Of a stretch of 13,014 nucleotides of DNA, positions 1-7,553 are shown in pieces. The notes beneath the pieces are model-generated. The model was not told the origin of the DNA, made no database searches, and saw nothing but the letters and a program-made list of their open reading frames with translations. The translations under genes and the position numbers were made by a program. Source of the stretch: Cryomorphaceae bacterium. GTDB lineage: Bacteria; Bacteroidota; Bacteroidia; Flavobacteriales; Schleiferiaceae. Each line of letters opens with the position of its first letter. Within the stretch, counting starts at the first letter, position 1. Where the stretch lies: the NCBI GenBank assembly GCA_003507115.1, contig DNWN01000058.1, positions 1-13,014 on the forward strand. The letters are read 5' to 3'.

Positions 1-14
1 GCAGCCCGAGCTTC

Positions 15-1448
15 CTAGCCCTTCAACGGCAAACTAAACACGAATTCCGTTCCTATTTCGGTGCTTTCCTCGACCCAAATGCGGCCCTGGAAGCTCTCAA
101 CGATAGTCTTTACAATCGCGAGGCCCAAGCCTGTTCCGCGCGATTTGGTGGTAAACTTGGGCTCGAATATTTGCTCCCGACGATCATTGGGGATGCCTGT
201 GCCATTGTCGCGCACAAAGAGGTGCGCTTGTCCCTCTTCGACACGCAGCCCAAAGGACACGAGCGGCTTGCGCCCGTCAGGCACAGACTCGAATGCGTTA
301 TTGAGTAGGTTGTTTAGCACGCGCAATAGCTGCTCTTCATTGGCGAGTACCGTCCAGTCCCCGTCCCGCGGGATGAGCAAGCTCGCATTTGGATAGGCCA
401 CATGACACTCTTTCAAAAGGTTCCGCAAAGAGACGGCCTTCCGATCGTGTGCGGGAAGTCGGGTAAACTGGCTGAAGTCCCCCGCAATTTGGGTCATGGC
501 ATCAATTTGGGCCAGCATGCCTTCAGCAAACACCTTAATGGACTCTGGCGTATGCTCGTCGGCATTCATCGCATGCAACTGAGTCATCAAGCGCATCGGG
601 GTCAGCGGATTCTTGATTTCGTGGGCCACTTGCTGCGCCATTTCCTTCCAAGCGCTTTCCTTTTCAGCCAAGGCCAGGGCTTTGGCGTGTTCCTCCGTCA
701 TGTCCACCATGCGATTGTATTCCGCGATCAAAGCTCCAATTTCGTCTTTAGAGGCCCATTGAACATGCTTTTTGTCTGCTGTGCTGCGCGTAGAGCGCAT
801 GGCATCTCCCACGGCTTCCAGTCCGCGCGTAATGCTGCGGGAGAGCAAATACGCAAAATAGGCAGCCGCCAAGAACAACACGATATTGAGGTAAGCCAAG
901 GCCCGGAAGAAGGCCTCATCTTCCACTGGGAGGGAGCGACCATCCGTGTAAGGGACGACCATGATGGCTAATGGCAGGCCCTCCGCATTCGCAATTTCCG
1001 TCGAATAAATCATGATCTCTCGCAGCGTATCCGCAGAGGGGTGGATGGTCAATACCTCATTGCGTTGATTCCGAATACCCTCGGGCAAACGCATGGGAAA
1101 GGTGCCGTCATCGGTCAACGCCGGATTGCTTCCGAGTAGCAAGCTGCCGTCCATGGCATAAAGCGCGACGTCCATGCCGTGAATCTCCGCGATAGCACAA
1201 AGTTCTGAGCTCAACAGCTCGGGGAGCGCCTCCGTCGAAAGGGGTACCTCCGCTTGGCGTGAAAGTTCGTGGGCAACGTGGGATTCAATGGCCTGTTCCT
1301 TGCGTAGCAGGCGATCTCGGTGGTATTCCACTTCTTCCGCACGGAAGTGCAAGCCGCTGACAATCCCGGTCGCGCCAAAGCCCACTAAGACAAGCAAGAG
1401 CATGGCGAGAAAAATCCGGGTCCGTAGAGTAATGGTAGGCCAACGCAT
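15..1448 (-). CDS. NtrY-like membrane sensor histidine kinase
   Basis: A 477-residue two-component sensor kinase that should autophosphorylate on a histidine and pass the phosphate to a response regulator. A first membrane helix lies at about residues 11-33, followed by a roughly 150-residue extracytoplasmic sensor region, a second helix at about 183-203, and a HAMP-like linker to about 255. The H-box (AHEIKNPLTPM) places the phosphorylated histidine at H276. The ATPase domain is intact: N-box around N384, G1 box DNGTGIP at 414-420, F-box region 428-437 and G2 box GTGLGL at 438-443. The 'HEIKNPLTP' form of the H-box is typical of NtrY/PAS-HAMP kinases. The ATG at 1448 directly precedes the first membrane helix. 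It lies downstream of atpG but behind a hairpin and with its own promoter-like element. No response regulator is visible, and only 14 bases follow its stop, so a partner could lie to the left. The signal sensed cannot be told from the sequence. Confidence 0.93.
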   Translation of the reverse strand: MRWPTITLRTRIFLAMLLLVLVGFGATGIVSGLHFRAEEVEYHRDRLLRKEQAIESHVAHELSRQAEVPLSTEALPELLSSELCAIAEIHGMDVALYAMDGSLLLGSNPALTDDGTFPMRLPEGIRNQRNEVLTIHPSADTLREIMIYSTEIANAEGLPLAIMVVPYTDGRSLPVEDEAFFRALAYLNIVLFLAAAYFAYLLSRSITRGLEAVGDAMRSTRSTADKKHVQWASKDEIGALIAEYNRMVDMTEEHAKALALAEKESAWKEMAQQVAHEIKNPLTPMRLMTQLHAMNADEHTPESIKVFAEGMLAQIDAMTQIAGDFSQFTRLPAHDRKAVSLRNLLKECHVAYPNASLLIPRDGDWTVLANEEQLLRVLNNLLNNAFESVPDGRKPLVSFGLRVEEGQAHLFVRDNGTGIPNDRREQIFEPKFTTKSRGTGLGLAIVKTIVESFQGRIWVEESTEIGTEFVFSLPLKG

Positions 1449-1454
1449 AGGTCA

Positions 1455-1482
1455 CAAATCTAGCGGCAATAATAACGCCAAA
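1455..1482 (-). promoter_or_regulatory. Predicted Bacteroidota-type promoter of the histidine kinase
   Basis: On the minus strand a perfect TAGATTTG (-7 consensus TAnnTTTG) occupies 1462-1455, and a TTTG that can act as the -33 element occupies 1482-1479, with a 16-base spacer that is slightly short for the family. The TTTG lies in the base of the preceding hairpin. Only 6 bases separate the -7 box from the ATG, so transcription would begin at or very near the start codon. This is prediction from motif match only. Confidence 0.45.
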
Positions 1483-1506
1483 GCGCGGCCGTTGGGCCGC
1501 GCTTTG
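1479..1506 (-). terminator. Hairpin terminator after atpG
   Basis: A perfect 12-bp inverted repeat (arms 1479-1490 and 1495-1506, core AAAGCGCGGCC) with a 4-base loop begins 24 bases after the atpG stop codon. On the minus strand the stem ends in CTTTG and is followed by GCGTTATTATT, so the T-tract is interrupted rather than clean. Its position at the end of the ATP synthase genes and before a promoter-like element suggests it ends the operon. It could also work as an RNA 3'-end stabiliser. Confidence 0.7.
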
Positions 1507-1529
1507 TGCATTTAATCGCTTTTAAGCGT

Positions 1530-2390
1530 TTATCCGTTCAAGGCTTCCGCGCCTCCAACGATCTCCAAGATCTCGTTGGTGATGGCCGCTTGACGGGCTT
1601 TATTGTATTGAAGTTTAAGACCGTCGCGCATGGAGGTCGCGTTGTCTGTGGCTTTGTGCATGGAGGTCATCCGCGCACCGTGTTCGGACGCTTGAGAATC
1701 CAACAGCGCTTTGAACACTTGACTCTTGATGCTCGTAGGAATGAGTTCTTCCAACAAGGAAACCTTATTGGGCTCATACAGATAGTCGCCTGCTTGGCCC
1801 TCGCTACTTACGGCCGGTTGGACCGGAAGCAACTGCTCCTCTTGCAACAATTGAACAGCCGCATTTTTGAACTGATTGTAAATCATCACCACTTTGTCAT
1901 AGTGGCCCTGAACATAGCCCTGCATGGCTACTTCGGCTACCCGTCGTGCTCCTTCAAAATGGACTTGGTTCACGACTTCTAGCTCCTCGCCGACCACATT
2001 CATGGTCTTCTTCAGGAGATCGCGTGATTTTTTGCCCACCGTAAAGACGGAGACGGTTGCGCCTTGTGCTTCATACGCTTCTGCTACCACCTTGGTGCGC
2101 TTAATCACCGAAGAGTTGAACGCGCCACATAGCCCTCGATTGGCCGTCATGGCGATAATCAACACACGCTGAATAGGTCGCTCCTGGGCGTAGGGGTTCT
2201 CTGAAGCATCCAACGTAGCCGCGACGTTCCCCATTAGTGCCGTCAGCTTTTGGGCATACGGGCGCATTTGGATGATGGCATCCTGGGAGCGCTTCAGCTT
2301 GGCGGCCGAAACCATCTTCATCGCAGACGTAATCTGCATGGTGCTGGACACCGATGCGATGCGATTACGTAGCTCTTTTAGATTGGCCAT
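1530..2390 (-). CDS. atpG: ATP synthase F1 subunit gamma
   Basis: The central rotor stalk of the F1 sector, which turns inside the alpha3-beta3 ring and couples proton flow to ATP formation on the cytoplasmic face of the inner membrane. The 286 residues match the normal family length. The N-terminal helix (MANLKELRNRIASV, then TSAMKMVSAAKL) and the C-terminal helix (MHKATDNATSMRDGL, then NKARQAAITNEILEIVGGA at about 262-280) are the two halves of the coiled-coil shaft and are both intact. It follows atpA with a 19-base gap. It is the last gene of the cluster: no atpD (beta) or atpC (epsilon) follows, as is usual in Bacteroidota, where these two lie elsewhere. Confidence 0.98.
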   Translation of the reverse strand: MANLKELRNRIASVSSTMQITSAMKMVSAAKLKRSQDAIIQMRPYAQKLTALMGNVAATLDASENPYAQERPIQRVLIIAMTANRGLCGAFNSSVIKRTKVVAEAYEAQGATVSVFTVGKKSRDLLKKTMNVVGEELEVVNQVHFEGARRVAEVAMQGYVQGHYDKVVMIYNQFKNAAVQLLQEEQLLPVQPAVSSEGQAGDYLYEPNKVSLLEELIPTSIKSQVFKALLDSQASEHGARMTSMHKATDNATSMRDGLKLQYNKARQAAITNEILEIVGGAEALNG

Positions 2391-2409
2391 GAGTACTAGT
2401 TTCTACGGA

Positions 2410-3990
2410 TTAGGCGGTAAAGGCGGGCAATACTTCCTTGGCTGCGTTTTCAATGGCAGCGATTTGGTCATCTCCCCAGGCGCCGGCACGCAATGCGTCC
2501 AAGACGTCTTGGTGCTTGCTCTCCATGTAGGCGATGAGGCTATTTTCGAAGGCCTTCACTTTCTCCACGGGCACCGCATTCAGCATGCCTTTTGTGCCGA
2601 TGTAGATGATCGCTACTTGCTTCTCTACGCTCATGGGGTCATTCACCTTCTGCTTCAAGATCTCCACGTTGCGGCGACCCTTGTTGATGACGTTCATGGT
2701 GGCGGCGTCCAAATCCGAACCGAACTTGGCGAAGGCTTCCAATTCGCGGTACTGCGCTTGGTCGAGCTTCAAGGTGCCTGCCACCTTCTTCATGGGCTTG
2801 ATTTGGGCCGAACCCCCTACGCGAGATACCGAGATACCCACGTTAATGGCCGGACGAACGCCCGAGTTGAACAAGTCTGCCTCTAAGAAGATCTGACCGT
2901 CCGTGATGGAGATGACGTTGGTGGGAATGTACGCAGAGACGTCACCCGCTTGAGTCTCAATGATCGGCAAGGCCGTCAAGGAACCGCCGCCTTTCACGAT
3001 GGGCTTCAAGGACTCGGGCAAGTCGTTCATGTTTTTGGCGATGGTGTCGTCCTTGATCACCTTGGCCGCACGCTCGAGCAAGCGGCTGTGTAGGTAGAAG
3101 ACATCACCAGGGTAGGCCTCACGACCTGGAGGGCGACGAAGCAACAAGGACACCTCGCGGTAGGCCACAGCCTGCTTAGACAAGTCATCATAAATGATCA
3201 AGGCAGGGCGTCCCGTGTCACGGAAGTACTCGCCAATGGCGGCTCCGGCAAACGGTGCGTAGAACTGCATGGGAGCGGGATCTGCCGCGTTGGCCGCCAC
3301 GATCGTGGTGTAGGCCATGGCGCCCTTTTCTTCCAAGTTTTTCGCCAAGGCGGCGACCGTAGACCCTTTCTGACCAATGGCCACATAGATACAGTACACG
3401 GGCTCGCCCTTGTCGTAGAATTCTTTTTGGTTGATGATGGTGTCGATGGCCACCGTCGTCTTGCCTGTTTGGCGGTCACCAATGATCAATTCCCGCTGGC
3501 CACGGCCGATGGGGATCATGGCGTCGATGGCCTTGATGCCCGTTTGAAGTGGCTCGTTTACAGGTTGGCGGTAAATAACCCCGGGGGCTTTGCGCTCCAA
3601 CGGCATGTTATAGCGTGTGCCTTCGATGGGGCCTTTTCCGTCGATGGGATTTCCCAAGGTGTCTACCACGCGGCCGAGCATGCCCTCGCCTACTTCGATC
3701 GAGGCGATGACGCCCGTGCGCTTCACAGTAGATCCTTCTTTAATGCCTTCGGCGGCGCCCAACAATACGATACCGACATTGTCTTCTTCCAAGTTCAATA
3801 CAATACCGCGCAGCCCTGTTTCGAACTCCACGAGTTCGCCAGATTGCGCGTTTTCCATGCCGTATGCACGGGCGATACCGTCACCGACTTGCAATACAGT
3901 GCCTACTTCTTCAAGCTGAGCATCGGATGCGAAACCGGAAAGTTGTTGGCGCAGGATAGCTGAAATCTCTGCTGGTTTTACGTCTGCCAT
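2410..3990 (-). CDS. atpA: ATP synthase F1 subunit alpha
   Basis: The non-catalytic nucleotide-binding subunit of the F1 hexamer; it contributes an arginine to the active sites on the beta subunits. The 526 residues include an N-terminal beta-barrel domain (about 25-95), the P-loop GDRQTGKT at 171-178, the Walker B-like ALIIYDDL at 263-270, the family signature around 376-394 ([18 protein letters not shown]) with R390 as the equivalent of E. coli arginine finger R376, and a C-terminal helical domain. Q174 in the P-loop is the usual alpha-subunit residue. It is slightly longer than the 513-residue E. coli protein, with an offset of about 14 residues accumulated before R390. It starts 11 bases after the atpH stop, and no strong Shine-Dalgarno sequence is present, as is normal for the phylum. 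Confidence 0.99.
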   Translation of the reverse strand: MADVKPAEISAILRQQLSGFASDAQLEEVGTVLQVGDGIARAYGMENAQSGELVEFETGLRGIVLNLEEDNVGIVLLGAAEGIKEGSTVKRTGVIASIEVGEGMLGRVVDTLGNPIDGKGPIEGTRYNMPLERKAPGVIYRQPVNEPLQTGIKAIDAMIPIGRGQRELIIGDRQTGKTTVAIDTIINQKEFYDKGEPVYCIYVAIGQKGSTVAALAKNLEEKGAMAYTTIVAANAADPAPMQFYAPFAGAAIGEYFRDTGRPALIIYDDLSKQAVAYREVSLLLRRPPGREAYPGDVFYLHSRLLERAAKVIKDDTIAKNMNDLPESLKPIVKGGGSLTALPIIETQAGDVSAYIPTNVISITDGQIFLEADLFNSGVRPAINVGISVSRVGGSAQIKPMKKVAGTLKLDQAQYRELEAFAKFGSDLDAATMNVINKGRRNVEILKQKVNDPMSVEKQVAIIYIGTKGMLNAVPVEKVKAFENSLIAYMESKHQDVLDALRAGAWGDDQIAAIENAAKEVLPAFTA

Positions 3991-4001
3991 TTGGTGGGAA
4001 T

Positions 4002-4559
4002 TTAAAAGTCCGCGATGTATAAGTTTTTATCAAATTCACGTTCGAGTTTGGCCAAAGAGGAGGCCACGGAGGCATCTACTTGCTGGTCAGCGACCCGAAG
4101 CACAAATCCCCCAATAAGTGACTCGTCAATAACCTGCTCTAGCTGAACGTCAGAGGATTCAGGTGTTTTTAACAAGCCCAAAAGCTGGGTGACTTGCTCG
4201 GCCGTCAGTGGAGCTGCCGAAGCAACCCTTGCCCGAACGACCTTTTTCTCAGCCAAATACAGGCTGGTATATTTTTCCAATATTCCCTCCAAATGGGCCT
4301 CTCGGCCGTGTTTGACCAATAAGGCCAAAAACAAGTCCATCAAAGGGTCTAACTGGTTGGAAAACGCCTTCGTCAACGTTTTCAGTTTTTGTTCAGGCTT
4401 GATAACCGGGCTCTTCAAGAACATGCGAAAGTCGCGGCTCTCCTTGAGGACAGCCAACAATGTATCGCTGTTTGCTTTGACCACGTCCAACGACTGGCGT
4501 TCACGCGCCAAATCTAACAGGGCCTTTGCGTAGCGGCTTGAAGCGCGCAGAGTGCTCAT
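4002..4559 (-). CDS. atpH: ATP synthase F1 subunit delta
   Basis: Delta (OSCP-like) subunit, which sits on top of F1 and ties it to the peripheral stalk formed by subunit b. The 185 residues fit the family. The N-terminal helical domain begins with [11 protein letters not shown] (8-18), the classic OSCP/delta start. The C-terminal part carries the conserved pattern [22 protein letters not shown] (about 146-167), which matches the family's 'D.sLiGGf.iri.d...D.Sv' signature. It follows atpF with a 7-base gap and precedes atpA by 11 bases, so the three are surely cotranscribed. No oddities were seen. Confidence 0.97.
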   Translation of the reverse strand: MSTLRASSRYAKALLDLARERQSLDVVKANSDTLLAVLKESRDFRMFLKSPVIKPEQKLKTLTKAFSNQLDPLMDLFLALLVKHGREAHLEGILEKYTSLYLAEKKVVRARVASAAPLTAEQVTQLLGLLKTPESSDVQLEQVIDESLIGGFVLRVADQQVDASVASSLAKLEREFDKNLYIADF

Positions 4560-4566
4560 CGTCTGA

Positions 4567-5061
4567 TTAGTTCAATTTAACGTCCTGCATGGCGCGGTCG
4601 ACCATGGCCTTTTGTGCTGCGGCATCCTTCAATTCCGCGCGCAAAATGCGTTCGGACATGTCAATCGCCAATTGGGCCACTTGGTTTTTCACCTCGGTCA
4701 TGGCGGCCATTTTTTCGTTGTTGATTTGGATGCGGGCAGATTCCAACACTTTAGCCGCCTCTTCGGACGCGGCCGTTTTGGCGTCCGCGATAGTCTTGTC
4801 ACGCAATACGCGGGCCTCTTTCAAAATCTGCTCGCGCTCTTCGCGGGTTTGCTTTAAAAGTTGCTCGTTGTTCGACTGCAATGAGGCCATTTCCGCCTTC
4901 GCCGCTTCCGCCGCTTTCAGGGCTAAATCAATCGCTCCTTCGCGATCCTGAACTGCTTTCAAGATCGGCTTCCAAGCAAACTTCGCCAAAAGGAAAAGCA
5001 AGAGGAAGAACGTGAGAGTCGTCCAAAAAATGAGGCCAAAGCCCGGTGTTACGATACCCAT
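4567..5061 (-). CDS. atpF: ATP synthase Fo subunit b
   Basis: Peripheral-stalk subunit that anchors F1 to the membrane as a dimer. The 164 residues comprise one N-terminal membrane helix (about 7-29), the conserved FAWKPI motif (28-33) at the membrane exit, and a long charged coiled coil to the C-terminus rich in Ala, Glu, Lys and Gln. The delta-binding tail is at about 130-164. Only one b-type gene is present, so a homodimeric stalk is likely. It is separated from atpE by 87 bases, the largest gap within the ATP synthase cluster, and this gap holds a strong hairpin. Its own expression may therefore depend on read-through of that hairpin. Confidence 0.97.
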   Translation of the reverse strand: MGIVTPGFGLIFWTTLTFFLLLFLLAKFAWKPILKAVQDREGAIDLALKAAEAAKAEMASLQSNNEQLLKQTREEREQILKEARVLRDKTIADAKTAASEEAAKVLESARIQINNEKMAAMTEVKNQVAQLAIDMSERILRAELKDAAAQKAMVDRAMQDVKLN

Positions 5062-5102
5062 GGTTTTACGTTTCTGAGGTTTACAAATTCACCAAAAAGG
5101 CA

Positions 5103-5129
5103 CGTTTGGCAGGGCTTCCCTGCCAAACG
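5103..5129 (-). terminator. Intra-operon hairpin between atpE and atpF
   Basis: A perfect 12-bp inverted repeat (arms 5103-5114 and 5118-5129, CGTTTGGCAGGG) with a 3-base loop starts 19 bases after the atpE stop codon. On the minus strand the stem is followed by TGCC and then TTTTT (5098-5094), resembling an intrinsic terminator with a displaced, short U-tract. It is expected to be partial, because essential atpF, atpH, atpA and atpG lie downstream. A role as attenuator, or as RNA 3'-end protector giving extra atpE mRNA, is inferred. Confidence 0.65.
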
Positions 5130-5148
5130 ACCTCTGTATGGTGAGATA

Positions 5149-5384
<236 letters not shown>

Positions 5385-6524
5385 TTAGTGGTGTTCTTCG
5401 TGCATAGCGGCTCCAATATATAGCGCCGTTAAAAGGGTAAAGATGTACGCTTGCAAAGCGGCCACCAAAAGCTCCAAAATGGAGATAAACAAGGTCAAAA
5501 GAACCGACGCAGGGCTGACCCACACGGTTTCAAAAATGAATACGAGAGAAACCAAGCTGAGGACAATAATGTGTCCCGCGGTGATGTTTGCGAACAAACG
5601 AATCATCAAGGAGAAGGGCTTGGTAAAAATGCCGATGAACTCTACAATCGCCAACAGGGGCTTGACCGCCACCGGCAGCCCGGGCATCCAAAAGATGTGG
5701 CTCCAATAATGCTTGTTTCCATTGACGTTCGTCACGACAAATGTGACGAGTGCCAGAACCATGGTCACGGCAATGTTCCCCGTCACGTTGGCTCCCCCAG
5801 GAAAGAAGGGAATAAGACCCATCAGATTGTTGATCCAGATGAAAAAGAAAATAGTCAAAAGCATCGGCACAAACCGCGCATAATGCGGCCCAATGTTGTT
5901 TTTGGCGATGTCATCCCGAACAAAAACCACCAAAGGCTCCACGAAGCCCCTTAGGCCCTTGGGGCTCGAATTGGGATTCTTCTTGTAGCTGCGCGCCGTG
6001 GAAAGAAAGAGCCATAGAATGAGGACCGCTCCAAAAAGCAAGGAAGCCACATTCTTGGTGATCGAAATGTCCCACGGGCTTTGGTTCGCCACGGCGTGAG
6101 TTTCTTCGTCCATTTCCGCATAAACTCCGTGTGCATTGGCTACGTCGGAGGCGTAATAAATCTTCTCGTGGATATTGACAAACCGCTGACCACCTGCCTC
6201 GACAACATGTGTGCCCTCTTGGTCATGGTGGAATGCCGAAGAAGAAAAAACCACCAGCCCTTCTTCCGTGTATAAAATGACCGGCAATGGGATGCTCACT
6301 GGGTGGTCATTCCAGTCGAAAAGATGCCACCCATGGCTATCCGCTATGTGGTGCATGATGACCTCGGCAGGGTTGAACGCTTCCTTTACTTCCTCCGCGT
6401 GTCCTTCAGCGTGATCTGACGACGAACTCATTCGTTCAGACGCCTCGGAGCCCGTTTCAGATGCTAGAACGGCTGGCCCGGCTAGCAAGAAGAGTCCAAA
6501 AAGAATGCGATTTAGTTTAGTCAT
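5385..6524 (-). CDS. atpB: ATP synthase Fo subunit a
   Basis: Membrane stator subunit that forms the proton half-channels beside the c-ring. The start chosen is the ATG at 6524, giving 379 residues. The frame stays open to 6677, but that extension runs into the upstream gene and lacks a sensible N-terminus. From 6524 the protein begins with a clear signal peptide (1-21, cleavage predicted after AVLA), then a periplasmic region of about 135 residues rich in His, Asp and Glu before the first membrane helix at about 158-175. The functional core is intact: KPFSLMIRLFANITAGHI contains the essential arginine R309, and the last helix has Q358 in LVAALQAYIFTLLTALYIG. The long N-terminus makes it much larger than E. 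coli subunit a (271 residues), a feature of Bacteroidota. It may have its own promoter upstream. Confidence 0.97.
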   Translation of the reverse strand: MTKLNRILFGLFLLAGPAVLASETGSEASERMSSSSDHAEGHAEEVKEAFNPAEVIMHHIADSHGWHLFDWNDHPVSIPLPVILYTEEGLVVFSSSAFHHDQEGTHVVEAGGQRFVNIHEKIYYASDVANAHGVYAEMDEETHAVANQSPWDISITKNVASLLFGAVLILWLFLSTARSYKKNPNSSPKGLRGFVEPLVVFVRDDIAKNNIGPHYARFVPMLLTIFFFIWINNLMGLIPFFPGGANVTGNIAVTMVLALVTFVVTNVNGNKHYWSHIFWMPGLPVAVKPLLAIVEFIGIFTKPFSLMIRLFANITAGHIIVLSLVSLVFIFETVWVSPASVLLTLFISILELLVAALQAYIFTLLTALYIGAAMHEEHH

Positions 6525-6545
6525 GGGGGTATGCCAAATGCGCGG

Positions 6546-6553
6546 CAAAGATA
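6546..6553 (-). promoter_or_regulatory. Possible -7 element upstream of atpB
   Basis: The minus strand carries TATCTTTG, a perfect TAnnTTTG match, 21 bases before the atpB start in the 49-base gap after the preceding gene. No well-spaced TTTG -33 element is evident; the nearest TTG motifs are closer than usual. It could give the ATP synthase structural genes expression independent of porW, but the weak -33 keeps confidence low. Confidence 0.35.
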
Positions 6554-6573
6554 CTTCGCACAAATTCCAATTC

Positions 6574-6939
6574 CTACTTATTCTTAATCCAATTAATAGC
6601 CACGATTGATTCGGCAATAAGGACAAAGATGTACGCTGCGACAAACTGCAAGGCGGCACTCCGAAAATCGGGCGCATCGCGCAGAATCAAAGGGAGAATA
6701 ACGGCGCCCAATCCGAGAATCATTCGAACCACTCCGCCCACAAAATAGATGGGAATGAAGCGCCCCGGCTTTTGGTTTTCGATGGATTGAGCTAGGCCAA
6801 AAAGAGCAAATCCTGTCCCCGCCCAATACACGTCACCCACCCAAAATATTCCGTCTTGGTCGAGCACATAGAAAAACATGCCGTGCATCATCGCCCAAAG
6901 GGCGTACGTCAAAAGCAGCGAAAAGCCCCAATTTCTCAT
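6574..6939 (-). CDS. AtpI-like four-helix membrane protein
   Basis: A 121-residue integral membrane protein with four predicted helices at about 7-26, 33-51, 63-86 and 94-117, short loops and a basic C-terminus (NWIKNK). It is not recognised by a catalytic motif. Length, four-helix topology and location between atpZ and atpB are those of AtpI (ATP synthase protein I), which helps c-ring assembly in other bacteria and is often highly diverged. Its start overlaps the atpZ stop (ATGA, 6936-6939), implying translational coupling. The AtpI assignment rests on context and topology, not on recognised sequence identity. An unrelated Bacteroidota-specific membrane protein is the main alternative. Confidence 0.75.
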   Translation of the reverse strand: MRNWGFSLLLTYALWAMMHGMFFYVLDQDGIFWVGDVYWAGTGFALFGLAQSIENQKPGRFIPIYFVGGVVRMILGLGAVILPLILRDAPDFRSAALQFVAAYIFVLIAESIVAINWIKNK

Positions 6940-7142
6940 TTAGCGTCGTTCAAAATTTGTTTTACCACGAGGCCAAGAGCCAAGAGTGTCGATAGCAGAG
7001 AACAGACAACGGTCGCCCAGGGAGTTTGGTCGTTTGACCACCTTCCCGCGTCTACATCCAAATAATATCCTCCATAGGTGCCCAAGGCAATGACCAAGCC
7101 CATTTGAAAGGCCATTCCTGAATATTTAAGGGCGTTTTTCAC
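6936..7142 (-). CDS. atpZ: AtpZ/AtpI family protein
   Basis: A 68-residue membrane protein with two predicted helices (about 8-26 and 42-62). The pattern of the first helix (KYSGMAFQMGLVIALGTYGGYYLD), with an aromatic/polar start, a central glycine-rich stretch and a Tyr-Leu-Asp end, is characteristic of the AtpZ/AtpI family. In other bacteria these small proteins accompany the ATP synthase and are proposed to aid c-ring assembly or magnesium supply. The start lies 6 bases after the bactofilin stop and the end overlaps the next gene by 4 bases, so it belongs to the same transcription unit. Confidence 0.88.
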   Translation of the reverse strand: MKNALKYSGMAFQMGLVIALGTYGGYYLDVDAGRWSNDQTPWATVVCSLLSTLLALGLVVKQILNDAK

Positions 7143-7148
7143 CGCGGA

Positions 7149-7553
7149 TTAGGCCGCAGAGGCTTCCTTCTTGGCCACGGTATCTGCCGGGGTTGCGGTC
7201 GTTTTGCGATTGGCCATGACGCACGTACCCGTGAATTGGGCCCCGGACTCTACCGCCAATTGACCCGTATTCAAATCCGCTTGAACATTTGCCGATTGGA
7301 GCAACGTGGTGAGGCCTTTGATTTCCAATTTTCCCAACACGCGCCCAGCTAATGAGGCCTCTTGTGCCCGAATTTCCCCATCCACCGCGCCTCCAGGTCC
7401 CACGACGAGCTTTCCGCCCACCGAAAGATTTCCTTTGACATGGCCATCAATGCGGATATCCCCTGGAGAGTGGATGTTTCCTTGAATTTGTGTTCCTTCC
7501 ACAATGCGGTTATGCTCCGCAGAAGCGTCGTTGCGTCGAGGTGCGTTGATCAT
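7149..7553 (-). CDS. Bactofilin (polymer-forming cytoskeletal protein)
   Basis: A 134-residue bactofilin (formerly DUF583). A short polar N-terminal tail (1-16) precedes a right-handed beta-helix core of about 17-114, seen as repeated short strands with Gly turns: EGTQIQGNIHSPGDIRIDG, then VKGNLSVGGKLVVGPGG, VDGEIRAQEASLAGRVLG, KLEIKGLTTL and so on. A Thr/Lys/Ala-rich tail follows. Bactofilins polymerise without nucleotide into membrane-associated filaments that position envelope proteins, often cell-wall enzymes. Its ATG overlaps the porW stop (ATGA, 7550-7553), implying coupled translation, and atpZ follows after 6 bases. Its partner cannot be read from the sequence; the divergent LytM-like protein and PorW are candidates by proximity. 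Confidence 0.93.
   Translation of the reverse strand: MINAPRRNDASAEHNRIVEGTQIQGNIHSPGDIRIDGHVKGNLSVGGKLVVGPGGAVDGEIRAQEASLAGRVLGKLEIKGLTTLLQSANVQADLNTGQLAVESGAQFTGTCVMANRKTTATPADTVAKKEASAA

Noticed and set aside
402..971. Open frame of 189 codons on the plus strand, antisense to the histidine kinase
   Set aside because: The opposite strand encodes an intact kinase with all motifs; the antisense product has no recognisable domain and is a codon-bias shadow.
1530..2390. Loss of atpD and atpC from the cluster as an unusual deletion
   Set aside because: Separate location of the beta and epsilon genes is usual in Bacteroidota, so their absence here is expected.
3427..3963. Open frame of 178 codons on the plus strand, antisense to atpA
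   Set aside because: It is a shadow of the highly conserved atpA gene and has no recognisable protein features.
5084..5091. TGAATTTG on the minus strand upstream of atpF, similar to a -7 promoter box
   Set aside because: It has one mismatch in the invariant TA and no TTTG at a suitable distance, so an independent atpF promoter is not supported.
5451..5954. Open frame of 167 codons on the plus strand, antisense to atpB
   Set aside because: Its product is unusually rich in His, Gln and Asn, as expected for the complement of membrane-helix codons; atpB is the real gene.
6525..6677. Open reading frame upstream of the atpB ATG that would lengthen AtpB by 51 residues
   Set aside because: It overlaps the AtpI-like gene, has no signal or membrane character, and the ATG at 6524 directly begins a clear signal peptide.
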